Of a DNA stretch of 64,000 bases, positions 35,064-46,790 are shown piece after piece. The notes beneath the pieces are model-generated. The model was not told the DNA's origin. It saw only the letters and a program-made list of their open reading frames with translations, and searched no databases. The DNA comes from Artemisia argyi (Eukaryota; Streptophyta; Magnoliopsida; Asterales; Asteraceae): positions 102,368,523 through 102,432,522 of the forward strand of contig CM060708.1 in assembly GCA_030686995.1 (NCBI GenBank). Direction: 5' to 3'. The number at the start of each line of letters is the position of its first letter. Positions within the stretch are counted from its first letter, which is position 1. The translations under genes were made by a program, and so were the position numbers.

Positions 35064-36443
35064 ATTTGTTTGACCTGTACCTCAGTGGACCCCACCTAGA
35101 AATACCCTTGAACCTTGTCCCCATTCTGAGTAGAAATCAGTTTTTGGATTAGCTTATTGTGGCTTATCAGCTTATCTACTGAGCTTATTTGACCAAATTG
35201 AGCTTAGACAAGTCCATAAGACTTATTTGGATCAGAATATACCAAGGTGGGTCCCACATAAGCTCATTTGAGCTTATTTCTCATCAAAGTCAACAAAAGT
35301 CAACTGTGGAAGTAATAAGCTTCCACAGTGCTTAATTCTAGCTTATAAAATTATTGTTTTTATTAAAGTTGCTTGTTTTTAGGTATAATATAGTTTTGTA
35401 AAAGAAAAATCAAGAAAAGACAACATAAAAATAAGTGATAGTTTCTATTTAATTTAATTTAATTTTAATTTTCATTTTTAGATTTTAATTAAGTAATTTG
35501 TGTTTTTATATTTTTATTAATTTCCTTATAGGTTAAAGTAATTTAAATAATTTTATTAGATTTTTATATTGTCATTTGATATTTATTAGAATTAATAATA
35601 GTTTTATTAGTAATTAATTAATAATTAAGTTATAAATAGCATAATTAATTTTTATAAGGTAATACCTAGTTTTTATATTTTTTATAGCTTTTATAAGTCA
35701 TAAAATAGTTTTATAAATTTTTCCATAATTTTCTAAGTTAGTTTAATATTATTTGTAATTTAAAATAGTTTAATTAGTATAAATAATATAAATAGTTTTT
35801 AATTAATAAGAAATTCATAAAAAGACAAAAAGATTTATTTTTATTTTTTATACTTTCTTCAAGTTCTATTTTAGGTTTAGAAAATATTTTTATAAGTTTT
35901 TAGTTTAATTTGTAGTATTTATCATTTTTAGTTTGATTTAAATTAAGTTTTAATTAAAGAGTTAAATAGTTTTTAATTAAATAATTAATAATAAATAATA
36001 TAATAATCTAAAAAATAGTTTTCTTTTTAATTTAATTTTATTTTAAGTTTAAGTTTATAGAATTTTCATTTTTAACCCTTATAGTTTATTTTTCCTTAAA
36101 ACTCACCTTTTTCTCAGTACGCAGTCGCGTCTGATTTTAAATTGGTGTACGTTTTAACGTTTTAGATATTTAGGTTCCACGTAATCGTTAATATAGTTTA
36201 TCTAAGTCATTTTAAGTTATAAAACCCTAGTTTAAATCACACACACACACTTTTATACTTTTTCTGTTCACATTCACTAATCACAGATTCGTTTTTAATA
36301 CCATCACAACCTCGTTGGGACTTACGACCCGGGAAAACACTGTATTTCACGGAAGCATTTGCCTCAGCTGTTTGACTATTATACTTGACCATTCACAAGT
36401 GGTTGATCAATAATTATCTGACCGTTTGAGGCGAATCAAAATT

Positions 36444-36460
36444 TGGCGCCGCTGCCGGGG
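36444..36460 (+). other. E6 primer-binding site, first copy
   Basis: TGGCGCCGCTGCCGGGG five bases after LTR 1; the same sequence occurs at 43568-43584 after LTR 2. This is the type found in the Athila/Tat group of plant Gypsy elements. Confidence 0.85.
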
Positions 36461-36634
36461 AGGTTGTGCGCTTATTCTAAACGATTTTTCGTATTAGTGA
36501 TTCTGGATATACATCCATTGTATATTTACCATCTTTTATCCATATTTTTATAAAACAAAACCCAAAAATATTCACCTTTATACCCTCTATCCATTTGATT
36601 CTACCTTCTTACACCCATCTCATGCATTATTCTT

Positions 36635-38747
36635 ATGACGTCTCCCGGTTACAAGTGTTTTCACTGTAAAATCCCGATTGAGAACGGCCTTCGTTGTCTC
36701 CGGTGTATTTGTGAGAAATGTGGCAATAATTGTAGTAACAGATTTTGTACTGTGTGCAATCTGTTCATAAGTCCAAATTCTCTCAATGATTCACCAAATT
36801 CTTCCAACTACCCTTCACAACCCGAGATACGTGCTATTAATGACGAACCTTCAAAAATTGATCCTAACCTTTCACGGTTAAAAGTTTGTCAAGCAAACGT
36901 ACAGAGCTTAGGGTAGTGACTGAAAAGAACGACTTACCTAACCTTCACGTTTATCAAGAACCAAAACCCGAGACCATAACGGAAGTGGTGGAAATTCCTA
37001 GCTCTAAGAGCACACCACTTGTCCCACCTCCAGATTTTGTTCCTTGTGTCGGTTGTGGTGAGCCGCTTTTCGGTTTTCCATGTCGTTGGTGTACATGTGA
37101 ACAATGTGGTAATGATATTCAAAACGGGAGTTGTTTGTTTTGTGGATCGAGTAATTCATTTGCTTATGATTCTAATCAAAACTCATTCAACGATTCCTCA
37201 AATTTTTCCAACTACCCATCACATTCATACGAGCAAGAATCATATTATCCGAATCTCAATGATTCTTCGTATCTAAATACACCAACCCAGACTCAACAGT
37301 TTAACTGTTGTGAGTACTGTGGAGGTCCACACTTTAGCTCTGATTGTCAAACAAGGAATCCATTTCCTTGTAACAATTACGACTATCCATTTCAAGACCC
37401 ACCTCCACAATACCAAATGAATCAAGCAACTCCTCAAAACTAGCAAGACCCTTGTCTAGAGGTTCTTGAAAAACTTAAAAACATTAGAGAGGAGTTGGCT
37501 AATATGTCGTTGCACAATGCACCAAGTTCTTCTTGTGTACATTGTGGGGGTCCTCATAATGATGATCAATGTCAAGCTTCCGGTTTTGCATTCACACCCC
37601 CACAATATCCACTCATTCGATATTCTCGTGATAAATCTATCGCGGAATTACTTGCTGAAGGACGTGCAGCTGGAAACGAAAGAAGTATGGAAGAATTACG
37701 AGTCTTAGAACAAGCAGCTATAACACGTATCAAATTTCAAAATGCTGCTCTTCTCTATGAGGATGATGAAAGTGATGATACCTCATCATGTTCATCAGTT
37801 CAGACTCCTTCCATGGATATACAGGGGGAAAATAATATAACGGAATCACCAGCAGTAGAAATAATGGAACTTGTAGACTCCATTACTGCTAGTCCTTCTC
37901 AGCTCCCTCTGTATGTTGTTATCACACCCAAGGTTCCCACTCACTCTCTGAACATGGGGGACGACCATCTTGACACAATTTCTGCAAAGGAATCGGACGA
38001 ATTCATAAAGTCTAGTGTTGAGAACCTTGTCCCAATCCCAAGTGAGTCATGGGAATTTTTGATCTTATGTGTGATATTCCTACTCACCCTAATAATCCAA
38101 ATGAACAAATTGAGACTGTCTCTGATTCCAGTAATGATTGTTTATCTTATGGAGACATCGAATTTGTTGATGCATCACTTCCCGAGTCTAATGATGACTA
38201 TCTTTTTGAGGAGTTCACTAATGAACTCTCTCATATGGATCCCATCCCACCAAGGGATGAAAATGAAGTCTTTGACTTTGAAGCGGATTTGAGAGAGTTA
38301 GAATTCTTACCTACTCATGATCCTGCGTTTGAACTCACTCAGATCAAACCACTTCCTCCGGAAAGTGAAAATGATTTGGACGAATTCGAGGCTTTTATGA
38401 ATGAAGATAGTTCAATTTCATACGAAGTTGATGATAATTATCTTGATCCAGAGGGGGACATTCTTTTTCTAGAAAGTTTGTTAAACGAAGATCCATTTCC
38501 CCCTCTTCCACAACTTCATAATGAGGAAATCAAATCAGTTGAGGAAACTGATAAATTTCCTGAGATCAAGCTTAAGGACTTGTCTCCTCCACTTGAATAT
38601 GCATTTCTTGAGGAAGAAGTTCTTATCTTAATTGCTATTCAGATCTCCCTACTTTCCTTCACCTACCAGGTGATTTCTCCTATTCTTCACTCCTTCGGGA
38701 ATGAAGACACTATCTTTGACCCTGGCATTCTCAATTATAAATTTTGA
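36635..38747 (+). pseudogene. E6 internal region 1: cysteine-rich, acidic ORF, broken
   Basis: The ATG at 36635 opens a 93-aa frame with a multi-cysteine unit (CFHCKIP, CLRCICEKCG, CTVC). A second frame overlaps it by up to 49 nt, shifted by -1, and continues with a second unit (CVGCGEP, CRWCTCEQCG, CLFC), two CX2CX3HX4C knuckles (CEYCGGPHFSSDC and CVHCGGPHNDDQC), then NMGDDHLDTISAKESDEF. An acidic tail follows with repeats of the type PPRDENEVFDFEADLRELEF. A TAG at 37441 and a one-base deletion near 38050 break this copy; internal region 2 is intact at both places. After the stop at 38747 a remnant VYPNILNESPIEI is still readable out of frame. I recall this protein as abundant in Tanacetum repeats. 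The knuckles suggest a gag-like RNA-binding role. Confidence 0.75.
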
Positions 38748-38975
38748 GCCGGGTGTCATTATATCTCATCGGTGTGGAACTTTCACGTGCTTCAAATGTT
38801 TATCCAAATATCTTGAATGAAAGTCCGATTGAGATTGTCTCTTCCACTTACTTCCCCATGGACAAATGAATTCGGGGTTGAGTCAAGTTAGCGACTCGGT
38901 AATCAAAAACAGTAGCATGTACATAGGTTTTCACCCATGTTTCACCCTAGTGTAGGGGAGATACCCCACATGTTG

Positions 38976-39135
<160 letters not shown>

Positions 39136-39212
39136 ATGTATATACATCTTAAATAAAGGCTAAGGAATATTTTCTTCTCACGTTCTAAGTTCGGTTTAAC
39201 ACCTGGTACTTT

Positions 39213-39250
39213 GAATATTGAGGACAATATTCAGTTCTAAGTGTGGGGGG
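39213..39250 (+). other. Hairpin plus purine motif in E6 internal region 1
   Basis: Stem GAATATTG, loop AGGA, stem CAATATTC (39213-39232), six bases, then AAGTGTGGGGGG (39239-39250). It lies about 555 bases before LTR 2. The layout matches the E5 hairpins although the stems differ. Confidence 0.78.
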
Positions 39251-39382
39251 AGATTCGTTATTCTAACGAATTTAAACATATGTTCCATCAAGAACCCCCA
39301 TTTTAGCCAAAATTTTAAAATTTTTCTCACTTAGAACACAATAAATGGTATCAATCCTCCATGTCTAACCCACAATAGGATT

Positions 39383-39760
39383 GGCTAATCCAGGAGCAAA
39401 CGGTTCTTGGTAAAGATAACTCAAACCCGTTTATGGCTTGCAATTTGCCAAAAATTGTATGGTTCCTCAACTCCCCATATCCCATAAAGCGAATGAGTTG
39501 GCTAGCCCGCAAGATTATGGCTTGTGGTAAAGGCCGTGGAAAATCCATAATTGGTAATCAGCTCACCAAGATGTTGACTATTCCATCAAGAGTTGGCTAG
39601 TCCAGAAGCAAACGGCTTTTGGTAAAGACTAATCAAATCCGTTGACAGCTGGTGATTTGCTCAAAATCACACGGTTATCAGGTGTGCCACAGTTCTTACA
39701 CCTGGCTACTCCAGAAGTGATGGCTTTTGGTAAAGAGTTTTTCAAATCCATTAAGTTTTT
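39383..39760 (+). repeat. Four degenerate repeats before the E6 polypurine tract
   Basis: Units starting near 39383, 39500, 39595 and 39703 share GGCTA(N)(T/C)CC, AAG(C/N)..GGCTT.TGGTAAAG and a trailing CAAA(T/C)CC(G/A)TT, about 50 bp each and about 95-117 bp apart. The polypurine tract GTGTGGGGGAT follows at 39794-39804. Confidence 0.7.
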
Positions 39761-39804
39761 CTCAAAAGATTGCCAGGGACTAGCAATAGTTTAGTGTGGG
39801 GGAT

Positions 39805-42800
39805 TGATGAGTGTCTAAATACTCATCATTTTTATACCAATCTGAACTGCCAAAACATACAAAAACACTCAAATATGCATCATAATACTTAAAATATCTT
39901 AAAGGTGTGTTTTATATGTTTCAAATGCAAAATATGCAAAAACAGATGAAAAACGTACAAAGTTTGCATAATTGGCAGTTTCAGTCCCTCAAGTTTCATA
40001 AATTGGCAAAACTAGTCCCTGGTTATTCTAAAAACATGAAAATGTCATCAAAGGTCCTTTTTAATCATAAAGTTACATATTTAGTCCTTTGGTGCAAAGT
40101 TTCATAAAATTACAAGTTTAGTCCCTCAACTTTGGAAATTGACAGAAATGGTCCCTGGGATGTAAAAAACTTTGAGAAAAATCAATTTTGGTCCTTATAC
40201 TAATAATATTTTGCAGGAATGGTCCTTGGTGTGAAGTTTGGTGAATTTACATGTTTGGTCCCTCAACTTTGCAAGTTTGGCAAAAATAGTCCTCGGTATT
40301 AAAAAAAATGAAAAAACATAAAAAATAAACCGTGTACTATTCATCTATGGTAAATTAGGTCCTTGTGATAAACTTTGGAATATTTACACAACAGCCCCTT
40401 AAGTTTACCCAATTTACAAAAATAGTCCTTGTGTGAAATACAACCAAACCGGACCTTATCCTTTAATAAATAAACCAAACTAAACCCAATCACCTAGCCT
40501 AGCCCACCCTCTTTATATTTTCTTGGGCCCATCTGTTTCCCAGCCCACCAAGCTAAACCCAATCCACCCGTTTATAATAAAAACGGGTCAAACCCTTGTT
40601 TGACCAATACCACTCCCACAACCCTTCCCTCCTTCTCCTTCCTCCACCACTGCTAATACCACAAACCACCATCACCACAGTTTTCACAAACCACTTCTCC
40701 CACCTGTCCCTCCACCTCATACAAACCTCCAAACCTTCATTAAACCCCTAAAACCCTCACACGTTACCCTTACTGACCCCCACGACTTTTGGCGCGAAAA
40801 AGTATTTCAAATGGCCAAGATCAATCAGACCTTATCAACGGTTCACAAGTGGTGGGAAATATCTCTGTGGGTCCCACAAGCTCAGAAAATAGCTACAAAA
40901 GGGAAGAGAGGCAGAAGAGAAGAAATATTAGTGTAGTCTTAGTTTAGCTTAATCGTAGATAGTATAAACTTCAATCTCAGTTGTAATTTAAATTAGAATA
41001 AGTTTGTATCAGTTAATCTTATGTTTTTAAATCTTTAATTCAAGTCAATTTTAAGTTTCAGCTCAATTCCAAGTTTATGCAATTTTCTCTTATTTCAAAA
41101 GTCTCAAAAATCTTGTATGTTGTTAATTGTTGTTGTTATTCATTTCATAAGCTCATATAAGTTCTGAAAAAGCTTTAATAAGCTTTGGAATACCTCAGTT
41201 GTCTGTTTAGTTTATAAAAATAGAAAACACTAAAAAATCAAATAAAATAGTGAAAAATCAGAAAAATCAAAAGAAGATCAAGAAGCAAAGGAGCAGGGTG
41301 TGATTTGGATTGGTCTGGTATTAGTAGTCTTGTGGAAGACTGTTAGGAAAGATCTTGGTTCATGGTTCATTGTTGCTCAGTCCATTTCCCATTGTAAGCT
41401 AAATCTCAATTTTTAGCTTATATAGTTTTTATTGTTTCTTTAGTATAAATTTACTTCCAATAGTGTAATTGTCATCTACTTAATCTGTTTTAGTTATAAA
41501 ATCAGTAGTTATAGTTTAGAAATCAAAAGTTTTAGTGTAAAAATAGATTTAAAGGAGTGTTTGGATATCTGTGTTACTCAGTGTTAGTGTGGCTTTCAAA
41601 AGTTGAATTCAGTTTTAACATGTTTGCTTAGGTCCTAGTATCACAGATCAGTCAATAAATTAGTACCTCATTAGTCTAAAAAGTCAAATTCCACCTTCAC
41701 AATACATAGCAGTTAACTGTGTGGAATTAACATCTCCATATCATTCATACTTGCTTACATTTTGTGGTAATTGCTTAAATTAGTCTTATTATATCATAAA
41801 ACATCAATCTCAATTAGTTTAGAAGGATCAAAGTTCATATTAGTCAAACTAGGTAAGTTTTACAAAAAGTCAAAAGTTCATCTCTCAGATTTTCTCAAAT
41901 CTTGAGAGATTTTTGTAGAATTGTGTAATAGGTTTTAAGGTCTGAAAATTGTTGTAGCAATAGCCTATTAGCTTGTCTTTAAGTTCCCACTGAGCTTATA
42001 TTTTTAGGATTTTTAGTGTGGTCCCCACTCACCTCCAAAAACACTTGCAGGGCAAGGGTGTGCCCTGCTCCATCAGACCTCAGTCACACCACCACCTTTG
42101 GTGGTGGTTTGTGACCACCACAGTGGGTCCCACACCTAGGCTTTAGGTTCTCCCAACCCCCCTCCTACCAGGCTTGAACCCTTGACCATTTGTTTGACCT
42201 GTACCTCAGTGGACCCCACCTAGAAATACCCTTGAACCTTGTCCCCATTCTGAGTAGAAATCAGTTTTTGGATTAGCTTATTGTGGCTTATCAGCTTATC
42301 CACTGAGCTTATTTGACCAAATTGAGCTTAGACAAGTCCATAAGACTTATTTGGATCAGAATATACCAAGGTGGGTCCCACATAAGCTCATTTGAGCTTA
42401 TTTCTCATCAAAGTCAACAAAAGTCAACTGTGGAAGTAATAAGCTTCCACAGTGCTTAATTCTAGCTTATAAAATTATTGTTTTTATTAAAGTTGCTTGT
42501 TTTTAGGTATAATATAGTTTTGTAAAAGAAAAATCAAGAAAAGACAACATAAAAATAAGTGATAGTTTCTATTTAATTTAATTTAATTTTAATTTTCATT
42601 TTTAGATTTTAATTAAGTAATTTGTGTTTTTATATTTTTATTAATTTCCTTATAGGTTAAAGTAATTTAAATAATTTTATTAGATTTTTATATTGTCATT
42701 TGATATTTATTAGAATTAATAATAGTTTTATTAGTAATTAATTAATAATTAAGTTATAAATAGCATAATTAATTTTTATAAGGTAATACCTAGTTTTTAT

Positions 42801-43562
42801 ATTTTTTATAGCTTTTATAAGTCATAAAATAGTTTTATAAATTTTTCCATAATTTTCTAAGTTAGTTTAATATTATTTGTAATTTAAAATAGTTTAATTA
42901 GTATAAATAATATAAATAGTTTTTAATTAATAAGAAATTCATAAAAAGACAAAAAGATTTATTTTTATTTTTTATACTTTCTTCAAGTTCTATTTTAGGT
43001 TTAGAAAATATTTTTATAAGTTTTTAGTTTAATTTGTAGTATTTATCATTTTTAGTTTGATTTAAATTAAGTTTTAATTAAAGAGTTAAATAGTTTTTAA
43101 TTAAATAATTAATAATAAATAATATAATAATCTAAAAAATAGTTTTCTTTTTAATTTAATTTTATTTTAAGTTTAAGTTTATAGAATTTTCATTTTTAAC
43201 CCTTATAGTTTATTTTTCCTTAAAACTCACCTTTTTCTCAGTACGCAGTCGCGTCTGATTTTAAATTGGTGTACGTTTTAACGTTTTAGATATTTAGGTT
43301 TCACGTAATCGTTAATATAGTTTATCTAAGTCATTTTAAGTTATAAAACCCTAGTTTAAATCACACACACACACTTTTATACCTTTCATGTTCACATTCA
43401 CTAATCACAGATTCGTTTTTAATACCATCACAACCTCGTTGGGACTTACGACCCGGGAAAACACTGTATTTCACGGAAGCATTTGCCTCAGCTGTTTGGC
43501 TATTATACTTGACCATTCACAAGTGGTTGACCAATAATTATCTGACCGTTTGAGGCGAATCA
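39805..43562 (+). repeat. E6 LTR 2
   Basis: 3758 bp, uninterrupted, TGATGAGTGTC to GGCGAATCA. It is followed by its own primer site, so it serves as 3' LTR of internal region 1 and 5' LTR of internal region 2. It shows scattered single differences from LTRs 1 and 3, well under 1 percent by eye. The intact E2 target is at about 42180-42200. Confidence 0.95.
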
Positions 43563-43758
43563 AAATTTGGCGCCGCTGCCGGGGAGGTTGTGCGCTTATT
43601 CTAAACGATTTTTCGTATTAGTGATTCTGGATATACATCCATTGTATATTTACCATCTTTTATCCATATTTTTATAAAACAAAACCCAAAAATATTCACC
43701 TTTATACCCTCTATCCATTTGATTCTACCTTCTTACACCCATCTCATGCATTATTCTT

Positions 43759-45812
43759 ATGGCGTCTCCCGGTTACAAGTGTTTTCACTGTAAAATCCCG
43801 ATTGAGAACGGCCTTCGTTGTCTCCGGTGTATTTGTGAGAAATGTGGCAATAATTGTAGTAACAGATTTTGTACTGTGTGCAATCTGTTCATAAGTCCAA
43901 ATTCTCTCAATGATTCACCAAATTCTTCCAACTACCCTTCACAACCCGAGATACGTGCTATTAATGACGAACCTTCAAAAATTGATCCTAACCTTTCACG
44001 GTTAAAAGTTTGTCAAGCAAACGTACAGAGCTTAGGGTAGTGACTGAAAAGAACGACTTACCTAACCTTCACGTTTATCAAGAACCAAAACCCGAGACCA
44101 TAACGGAAGTGGTGGAAATTCCTAGCTCTAAGAGCACACCACTTGTCCCACCTCCAGATTTTGTTCCTTGTGTCGGTTGTGGTGAGCCGCTTTTCGGTTT
44201 TCCATGTCGTTGGTGTACATGTGAACAATGTGGTAATGATATTCAAAACGGGAGTTGTTTGTTTTGTGGATCGAGTAATTCATTTGCTTATGATCCTAAT
44301 CAAAACTCATTCAACGATTCCTCAAATTTTTCCAACTACCCATCACATTCATACGAGCAAGAATCATATTATCCAAATCTCAATGATTCTTCGTATCTAA
44401 ATACACCAACCCAGACTCAACAGTTTAACTGTTGTGAGTACTGTGGAGGTCCACACTTTAGCTCTGATTGTCAAACAAGGAATCAAGCAACTCCTCAAAA
44501 CCAGCAAGACCCTTGTCTAGAGGTTCTTGAAAAACTTAAAAACATTAGAGAGGAGTTGGCTAATATGTCGTTGCACAATGCACCAAGTTCTTCTTGTGTA
44601 CATTGTGGGGGTCCTCATAATGATGATCAATGTCAACCTTCCGGTTTTGACACATTCACACCCCCACAATATCCACTCATTCGATATTCTCGTGATAAAT
44701 CTATCGCGGAATTACTTGCTGAAGGACGTGCAGCTGGAAACGAAAGAAGTATGGAAGAATTACGAGTCTTAGAACAAGCAGCTATAACACGTATCAAATT
44801 TCAAAATGCTGCTCTTCTCTATGAGGATGATGAAAGTGATGATACCTCATCATGTTCATCAGTTTAGACTCCTTCCATGGATATACAGGGGGAAAATAAT
44901 ATAACGGAATCACCAGCAGTAGAAATAATTGAACTTGTAGACTCCATTACTGCTAGTCCTTCTCAGCTCCCTCTGTATGTTGTTATCACACCCAAGGTTC
45001 CCACTCACTCTCTGAACATGGGGGACGAGCATCTTGACACAATTTCTGCAAAGGAATCGGACGAATTCATAAAGTCTAGTGTTGAGAACCTTGTCCCAAT
45101 CCCAAGTGAGTCACAGGGAATTTTTGATCTTATGTGTGATATTCCTACTCACCCTAATAATCCAAATGAACAAATTGAGACTGTCTCTGATTCCAGTAAT
45201 GATTGTTTATCTTATGGAGACATCGAATTTGTTGATGCATCACTTCCCGAGTCTAATGATGACTATCTTTTTGAAGAGTTCGCTAATGAACTCTCTCATA
45301 TGGATCCCATCCCACCAAGGGATGAAAATGAAGTCTTTGACTTTGAAGCGGATTTGAGAGAGTTAGAATTCTTACCTACTCATGATCCTGCGTTTGAACT
45401 CACTCAGATCAAACCACTTCCTCCGGAAAGTGAAAATGATTTGGACGAATTCGAGGCTTTTATGAATGAAGATAGTTCAATTTCATACGAAGTTGATGAT
45501 AATTATCTTGATCCAGAGGGGGACATTCTTTTTCTAGAAAGTTTGTTAAACGAAGATCCATTTCCCCCTCTTCCACAACTTCATAATGAGGAAATCAAAT
45601 CAGTTGAGGAAACTGATAAATTTCCTGAGATCAAGCTTAAGGACTTGCCTCCTCCACTTGAATATGCATTTCTTGAGGAAGAAGTTCTTATCTTAATTGC
45701 TATTCAGATCTCCCTACTTTCCTTCACCTACCAGGTGATTTCTCCAATTCTTCACTCCTTCGGGAATGAAGACACTATCTTTGACCCTGGCATTCTCAAT
45801 TATAAATTTTGA
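43759..45812 (+). pseudogene. E6 internal region 2: cysteine-rich, acidic ORF, one stop codon
   Basis: Second copy of the ORF at 36635. The first frame (43759-44040) and the -1 overlap with the second frame are the same as in copy 1. The second frame then runs to a TAG at 44865-44867, where copy 1 has CAG, and continues in the same frame from 44877 to 45812. It lacks a 63-bp segment present in copy 1 (about 37358-37420), an in-frame deletion, and has one extra codon near 44650. Knuckles and acidic repeats are as in copy 1. Apart from that stop and the shared overlap this copy is open, so it is the better template for the family protein. Confidence 0.75.
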
Positions 45813-46038
45813 GCCGGGTGTCATTATATCTCATCGGTGTGGAACTTTCACGTGCTTCAAATGTTTATCCAAATATCTTGAATGAAAGTCCGATTGAGAT
45901 TGTCTCTTCCACTTACTTCCCCATGGACAAATGAATTCGGGGTCGAGTCAAGTTAGCGACTCGGTAATCAAAAACAGTAGCATGTACATAGGTTTTCACC
46001 CATGTTTCACCCTAGTGTAGGGGAGATACCCCACATGT

Positions 46039-46070
46039 TGTATATATATATATATATATATATTATATCT

Positions 46071-46117
<47 letters not shown>
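46039..46117. repeat. TA microsatellite, internal region 2
   Basis: About 80 bp of TA with the same early interruption as the tract at 38976. Confidence 0.95.
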
Positions 46118-46121
<4 letters not shown>

Positions 46122-46198
46122 ATGTATATACATCTTAAATAAAGGCTAAGGAATATTTTCTTCTCACGTTCTAAGTTCGGTTTAACACCTGGTACTTT

Positions 46199-46236
46199 GA
46201 ATATTGAGGACAATATTCAGTTCTAAGTGTGGGGGG
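46199..46236 (+). other. Hairpin plus purine motif in E6 internal region 2
   Basis: Same hairpin (46199-46218) and AAGTGTGGGGGG (46225-46236) as at 39213. The four-fold degenerate repeat follows at about 46369-46746. Confidence 0.78.
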
Positions 46237-46790
46237 AGATTCGTTATTCTAACGAATTTAAACATATGTTCCATCAAGAACCCCCATTTTAGCCAAAATT
46301 TTAAAATTTTTCTCACTTAGAACACAATAAATGGTATCAATCCTCCATGTCTAACCCACAACAGGATTGGCTAATCCAGGAGCAAACGGTTCTTGGTAAA
46401 GATAACTCAAACCCGTTTATGGCTTGCAATTTGCCAAAAATTGTATGGTTCCTCAACTCCCCATATCCCATAAAGCGAATGAGTTGGCTAGCCCGCAAGA
46501 TTATGGCTTGTGGTAAAGGCCGTGGAAAATCCATAATTGGTAATCAGCTCACCAAGATGTTGACTATTCCATCAAGAGTTGGCTAGTCCAGAAGCAAACG
46601 GCTTTTGGTAAAGACTAATCAAATCCGTTGACAGCTGGTGATTTGCTCAAAATCACACGGTTATCAGGTGTGCCACAGTTCTTACACCTGGCTACTCCAG
46701 AAGTGATGGCTTTTGGTAAAGAGTTTTTCAAATCCATTAAGTTTTTCTCAAAAGATTGCCAGGGACTAGCAATAGTTTAGTGTGGGGGAT

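Larger units (their letters stand above)
24337..36438 (+). repeat. E6 LTR 1, interrupted by E2
   Basis: 24337-26725 and 35069-36438, 3759 bp together, TGATGAGTGTC to GGCGAATCA. The first 650 bp carry degenerate units of the type TTTAGTCCCTCAACTTTG and GGTCCCTGG. The middle is rich in AGCTTA words and the last kilobase is strongly AT-rich. No ORF is supported. A TATA box is not clear; the equivalent E7 position has TATAAAAG where this copy has a degenerate ACAAAAG. Confidence 0.92.
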
